64,000 bases of DNA from Setoptus koraiensis (lineage: Eukaryota > Arthropoda), in NCBI GenBank assembly GCA_048013815.1, contig CM106585.1, forward strand, positions 5,518,001-5,582,000, given 5' to 3'. This document shows, in pieces, positions 59,787 through 64,000 of this stretch (position 1 is its first letter; every line of letters starts with the position of its first letter). Below the pieces are notes generated by a model. The model had not been told where the DNA came from. It ran no database searches and saw nothing but the letters and a program-made list of their open reading frames with translations. A program made the position numbers and the translations under genes.

Positions 59787-60376
59787 AAACGATGAAGCAA
59801 AAAATTACGTTAATTAGTCATCGTATGCGTTATGGTAGGTATTCCGAATTGCCACGCCTACCGTAACGCATACGTAAATTGGAGTAATGCCTACCAAGTA
59901 TCAACTTTTCATCACCGTAGACGTATCATGTTAATGCCCTGATTAGAGTGATTGACAAAACCTTAAATAGCAAGTATAACAACACCGAACAGCCTATCAC
60001 TCTTGGGCGACCAAAACAAGTTAAGGTGGTTACAAGTGTGGACATGTATCGAACTTGTATTACAGCAACCTGTCTCTTGAATTACAATCCAGCACCTTGT
60101 ACTTTAGCAAAATAGGCTCTACAATATCGATCGTTCATCTTAACTTTAGCATTCGCTGATAAACCGATTCACGTGTCGTGAAACAAGAAAGACCTGTAGT
60201 CCTGAGATTCAGTGACTTATTTGACGCGCTCTTGACTGTTTTTATTGTGTCGCGCCTCACCATCGGTCGAGAATCTCGACTCGAGATTTTACAGAGTTGT
60301 TCTATGGTATCACAGGAAAAACATTATTAACAGGGCGATAGATGGTGGTTGTGAACTAAAAGTTCCAATTCTACAA
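59787..60376. other. Spacer after the ankyrin gene
   Basis: Contains the hairpin listed separately. A short plus-strand frame near 59975-60115 (including EQPITLGRPKQVKVVTSVDM) ends in a stop with no start context. No gene supported. Confidence 0.4.
59822..59874. repeat. 18-base inverted repeat just after the ankyrin gene
   Basis: cgtatgcgttatggtagg (59822-59839) pairs with cctaccgtaacgcatacg (59857-59874), one mismatch, loop 17. It lies 36 bases past the ankyrin stop and could be a foldback relic or act in 3' end formation. Confidence 0.75.
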
Positions 60377-61339
60377 TCAGGATGTTTTAGATTTCTTTTG
60401 TTTAGCTGCTTCCGAGCGCAATGAGGCCAAATATTCAAGTTGACGTTTTCTCTTTTCTTCGTCTGCAGAGAATGCAAAGTATCCAACGCCGTGATCTCGG
60501 ATCTCATCACCCAGGATGTCACGATATCGCACAAAATCCTTATCATATCCGGGTCGCCTATACTCAGATGGCTTTTGGGTTGATCCAGTTGACGTTGAGC
60601 TGTTGTAGTCGCCGGTATATCCGGGTGGAGGTACCTCCGCCCCCAGGCCTCTCGGTGCACTTTTATCTACGCTGGGCAGGTCACACGATGCTCTGTCCTG
60701 ATCGGCTTCACGATCCATTTTTTTTAAATAGGCTATTTCTCTTTTCAAACATTTTCTAGTCCTACCGAACGCATCAACATACTCGGTCCATCCCTTTTCT
60801 GTGCCGTCATCGTCCTCGTTTGAGCTGACAGTCGAGCAGACACTTGGCGATTTTCGCTCTAGCGCATCTTCGTAGTCTTGAGGGTTCCTCAGCATATCAA
60901 TGGCTTTTGCCTGGAAGTCAATAACTGAATCATCTGCATTTGCCTCATCCGTTGTTTCACACTGTTGACCTTCGGTGAGAGCTTTGGTCATTTGTAACAG
61001 TTTTTCGTTATACAGTTTGGCTTTTCTCTCGAGAGATTCCCTAGAAGCGATGAGGGCGAGCTCCTCTTCGTATTTTGCATCTTTTCGGGCTTTCTTAGCT
61101 TGTTCTAGTGGCGTTGGTAAACTTTTTAGCATTGTACTAGACTTTGTGTGAAAGTCCATGAATAGGCCCGTTTTAGACGAGTTGGCCTTCCTAAGTTGAT
61201 CCATTTGGTCTGTGATGTGAGCATTGACGCCCGGTGATCCCGAGCTCGCACTATCGGGTCTCTTTACCAGGGCTTGTTTCTTTTTCATTAGTTCGTCCTT
61301 AAGGGCCGACAATGCGTTACTACTTCGGTTGCTGGACAT
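60377..61339 (-). CDS. CCDC174: CCDC174 homologue
   Basis: Nuclear coiled-coil protein; the human protein is reported to associate with the exon junction complex. This copy has 320 residues from the ATG at 61339 (human about 467). It opens with ALSALKDELMKKKQALVK. The charged central helix follows (KARKDAKYEEELALIASRES). The family signature WTEYVDAFGRTRKCLKREI is intact, and near the end DHGVGYFAFSADEEKR leads into a terminal basic helix. Intronless. The gene lies 32 bases behind the stop of the gene at 61372-61674, so its 5' leader must overlap that gene's 3' end. An acceptor-like gtatccag lies 7 bases before the ATG. Confidence 0.88.
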   Translation of the reverse strand: MSSNRSSNALSALKDELMKKKQALVKRPDSASSGSPGVNAHITDQMDQLRKANSSKTGLFMDFHTKSSTMLKSLPTPLEQAKKARKDAKYEEELALIASRESLERKAKLYNEKLLQMTKALTEGQQCETTDEANADDSVIDFQAKAIDMLRNPQDYEDALERKSPSVCSTVSSNEDDDGTEKGWTEYVDAFGRTRKCLKREIAYLKKMDREADQDRASCDLPSVDKSAPRGLGAEVPPPGYTGDYNSSTSTGSTQKPSEYRRPGYDKDFVRYRDILGDEIRDHGVGYFAFSADEEKRKRQLEYLASLRSEAAKQKKSKTS

Positions 61340-61370
61340 GATTGGCTGGATACAAGTATGCTCCAATTAA

Positions 61371-61376
61371 TTTATT
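61371..61376 (-). terminator. Polyadenylation signal containing the stop codon
   Basis: AATAAA on the minus strand includes the TAA stop of the upstream small gene (61372-61374). Cleavage 10-30 bases later would fall at about 61341-61361, at the very start of CCDC174. Confidence 0.6.
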
Positions 61377-61674
61377 GATGTGATTTGCGAGGAGAAAAAT
61401 TGGGAACAATTCTTATGATTGATCGACTGAATCGCTGCAGCTCGTCCTCTTGATAATTCTCTTTCTCGCCAGGAGCCCAAAAATAGTCTTTGTCCACTAT
61501 CTCATAGGATTTGTCTTTGCCTGAGAAGGTTTCGGTGGCTGGCTTGGCCTTGGACTGATTATTTCGTTTGTTTAGTTGCTTGTAGTCAATGTGTACATCG
61601 ATCTGATTGCCGTTTTGTTTATTTGACTCCTCCAATTTTGAAACAGGTATAAAATCTGGTATTCGACAGGACAT
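61372..61674 (-). CDS. Small unknown protein, 100 residues, upstream of CCDC174
   Basis: The frame starts at an ATG with context aaaacATGT and ends in TAA within an AATAAA. It is hydrophilic, with Lys/Asn/Gln-rich middle and a less biased end (DKDYFWAPGEKENYQEDELQ then RFSRSIIRIVPNFSP). No signal peptide or helix, and I do not recognise it. The composition, codon choice and tight placement make it a likely gene. It may form a two-gene transcript with CCDC174. Confidence 0.55.
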   Translation of the reverse strand: MSCRIPDFIPVSKLEESNKQNGNQIDVHIDYKQLNKRNNQSKAKPATETFSGKDKSYEIVDKDYFWAPGEKENYQEDELQRFSRSIIRIVPNFSPRKSHQ

Positions 61675-62504
61675 GTTTTAATGGGGCTGGTAGGTGGAAC
61701 TGAGGCAAGGCGATAAAAAGCGTTTCGCTTGAGTTCTCATTTAACGAAATGGCTAAAAAACTTGGAATATGCTTAGTGTTTAGTGAATATATTTGATAAA
61801 ACTTATATAGATTATATATAATCAAAACTTATACATCTCTGGTGATGGTAATGTTTATTATTTTCGTTTATGTCTTGCATTTCATTCATTGTTGACTTCT
61901 TTTGGCCCAACTCTGAATTGGCGCATAATTCAAACTTTTTCAAAGTGAAAATCCGGTCCATAGGCGATGGGCCGTCGCACCGCTAGGGTGTGGATTATAT
62001 TCGATTTCAACGAAACTTTCACAAAGAGTATCTGAGAGGATTCTTCACTCGCAGAATGCCTCTTGGCATCTGACAATCTCTTGACGGCGTTTAAAATTAG
62101 ACATCGAAATGCCAATACCAATTCAAAAATAAAACAAGCTTCTCGATCTGGAGTGTAAATAGTGAGAGGTACGCACCGAGACCCCTCAGTCGTTTTAGAG
62201 GCGAGTTTTAAGTTGCACAGGAAAAATGTTTCCATAATATATCGGAATTCCAGACACAATTTAAAAATAGACTTCCAAGTACAACTTTAAAATATAATAG
62301 TCTTCTCGATCTCTAGCATGAATAGCGACACATATGAACCTCGAAGCCCCAGTCACTGCAACTAGAAAGGTAAGCTTCCTTTGCACGATAGATATTTTTC
62401 CAACAAATTCTAACAAAATTCAAGTCACAGAGAAAGCGCCTTTCCAGTTAATTTGTGAACAGAACTCGCATCAAATATAAAAATTAGAAGCTCTGAACGG
62501 CAAA
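61675..62504. other. Spacer with a degenerate direct duplication
   Basis: Two related segments of about 110 bases, near 62121-62240 and 62284-62400, share the order tt-aaaata, cttctcgatct, gaatag-type, acc-cgagacccc/cgaagcccc, cagtc, and tttccaaca/tttccataa. A minus-strand frame of 109 codons crosses the first copy but has no supporting features. A TATAAAAA block at about 62476-62483 lies 29 bases before the next gene's ATG. Confidence 0.4.
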
Positions 62505-63995
62505 ATGGCTTAACTGAAACTTCTCGCTATTGTCTACGTGATATGTGCTTGTTTAAATTACTCTTCTGACGCCGAAGCTATCTTTGAAGTCAGCAAAGAG
62601 AAATGTGTCTCCTCGGTGAAAGCAATGGACACGATTCCTGCATTTCTGCAGTTTGCAGAGATGACGCTCGAAAAAGATAACGCGGATGGATTGAGCGAAG
62701 AAAAGAGCGCGATTCTCAACAGGTGTATTCGCAGTGTAAATGGTTTCGATGATATCCGGGCGTTGAAGGAAATAGTCCAACAAGCTGGCACGCGTCATTC
62801 TGTGTGCGAGCCAGACTTTGCGGATGAATTGTTGCAATTTCACAAACAGATAAAAGCCAATGCCAGTCATGGTAAATATTTCAAACGTATACAAAGGAAT
62901 AGATTGGCTCGCTTTTTCCGACTTCTAGCAGGCCAAGTTGCTCTGACTTGTAAGAAATCTTTGGCGCAAAAACTACAATCAGCAGAGAATAGTAATCCTG
63001 ATCTGGTCGAAAGTCTAGACAGAGCGATTGCTATGTCAGAGGCTAAAAAGACAAAACTTGATGAAAGCCAGATAAAGGATCTTTCTAAAAGCACGCGCAA
63101 GCTGCTGAGTATTGCCATGAAATATGCCCCCAATGTGTTTACAAAAGTAGAAAATCTCATACTGACTGAATCACTGAAACCCACACCAGATTCTGAGTTT
63201 TCCATGGCTTTGACATTGAATACACCGAGTATGGTAGACGAGTTTGTAGCAACCAGAAAGGCGTGCAACCTTATTGAAGAATTCGCACAGAGCTCGATAT
63301 ACACGATTTCTCGGTTGGCCTGGAAGGGCTATTTGGCCCGAAACGATGCTGAAAGCTTAGATAGAAGCCTGAGCAGCGATCCAGTGGTTCAGAAATGGAT
63401 CAAAGCCGTTCAATTCTGTCAAGGTGTTCTGCTCGTAGAAGCCAAAGTCGATTTAGAGGAAGATGTGAGGGAAAAAATGGACCAAGGGATGTTGAATGAC
63501 GAAAATTTATTCACTGTCAGCCTGGACAAGAAAACTAAATCGAGGCGACCGGTGCACAAATTCGAGCAAGCTGACAATTTCAACTCGTTCGATGCGGATA
63601 TCGAATGTTTCACCCAAACAAGCGGCGTCACCGGATGGCTGCAGCGACGCTTGGGTAGCAAGGCCGAACTCGCAGTGTCCCAACTATTCAAAGTCAATGT
63701 TCTCGACGAATCAATTAAGCAATCGTTGGCGGAAGATCAGGATGACCCCGAAGGTGCAGTTCAATTCGCCTCCGCTGTAGGCCACGGTGGTGTTGCAGGA
63801 CATTTTGCTCATCCAATTGCAACACATGCCACTCACATCGCTCATCATTCCCATAAGTACCTGGGTTTTAGCAAAGGTGGTTTGATAGCCTTCGTTGTTA
63901 TTATGGGCCTTTTTGTTGCTTTTTTGGTTTACATCTTTTTCAAGTCAGGAGCACACAAGGACGAAAGCACTTACCGTTTTCTCATGGGCCATTGA
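62505..63995 (+). CDS. Type I membrane protein with in-frame stop at codon 3
   Basis: From the ATG at 62505 (context caaaATGG) the frame reads Met-Ala-stop-Leu-Lys and then stays open for 493 codons. Residues 4-25 (LKLLAIVYVICACLNYSSDA) are clearly a signal peptide, so the TAA at 62511-62513 sits inside what should be the start of the gene. The body is mostly helical and charged with scattered Cys. A His-rich stretch (HFAHPIATHATHIAHHSHKY) is followed by one membrane helix (GLIAFVVIMGLFVAFLVYIF) and a short tail. I do not recognise the family. Explanations are a null allele or sequencing error, stop readthrough, or start at a non-AUG codon such as the CTG at 62514; the next in-frame ATG (62623) would drop the signal peptide. 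Confidence 0.6.
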
Positions 63996-64000
63996 TATGG

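Overview
This is a eukaryotic, animal nuclear window, most probably from an arthropod; I lean towards an acariform mite but cannot prove it. Protein-coding genes have short GT-AG introns (about 100-200 bases), AATAAA signals and TATA/initiator promoters. They include animal-type families: cytoplasmic actin, a vasa-like RNA helicase, ribosomal protein L19, CPSF6, a Polycomb-like Tudor-PHD protein, a FOG-like zinc finger, SLC18B1 and CCDC174. A PAN/Apple membrane protein and several lineage-specific secreted or membrane proteins suggest a chelicerate. No bacterial or organellar gene organisation is present.

Layout: 1-12.9 kb holds two very long low-complexity coding exons on the minus strand (1-1189, running off the left edge, and 8581-12920), separated by 7 kb of microsatellite-rich DNA. 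12.9-18.3 kb is gene-free and packed with tandem repeats. 18.4-24.8 kb is a head-to-head pair: a vasa-like DEAD-box gene (minus) and an actin gene (plus). Their 5' regions are inverted copies of each other. 25.4-29.2 kb carries RPL19 with an unusual Ala/Lys tail, a decayed METTL27-like methyltransferase, and CPSF6. 30.5-36.2 kb carries a FOG-like CCHC-finger protein with a CtBP motif and a Tudor-PHD protein, both minus. 39.5-44.9 kb holds an SLC18B1-type transporter and a small multi-exon secreted peptide gene. 46.7-51.5 kb is one 1595-residue secreted Gln/Asn/Ser-rich protein. 52.7-56.6 kb is a four-exon PAN/Apple transmembrane protein. 57-64 kb is gene-dense: a RING protein with an N-terminal hydrophobic segment, an ankyrin protein, CCDC174 placed 32 bases behind another small gene, and a membrane protein whose natural start is followed by an in-frame stop at codon 3.

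The most unusual structure is the imperfect palindrome of about 3.5 kb between the vasa-like and actin genes. About 340 bases of promoter, leader and the first codons are shared in inverted orientation, so the helicase appears to be driven by a copy of the actin promoter (or the reverse). The helicase also carries DEGD instead of DEAD in motif II. Other notable items are the polyadenylation signals built into stop codons, the truncated Polycomb-like architecture and the 284-base terminal-inverted-repeat element. The genes do not form one pathway; the window is a mix of housekeeping genes, regulators and lineage-specific secreted proteins.
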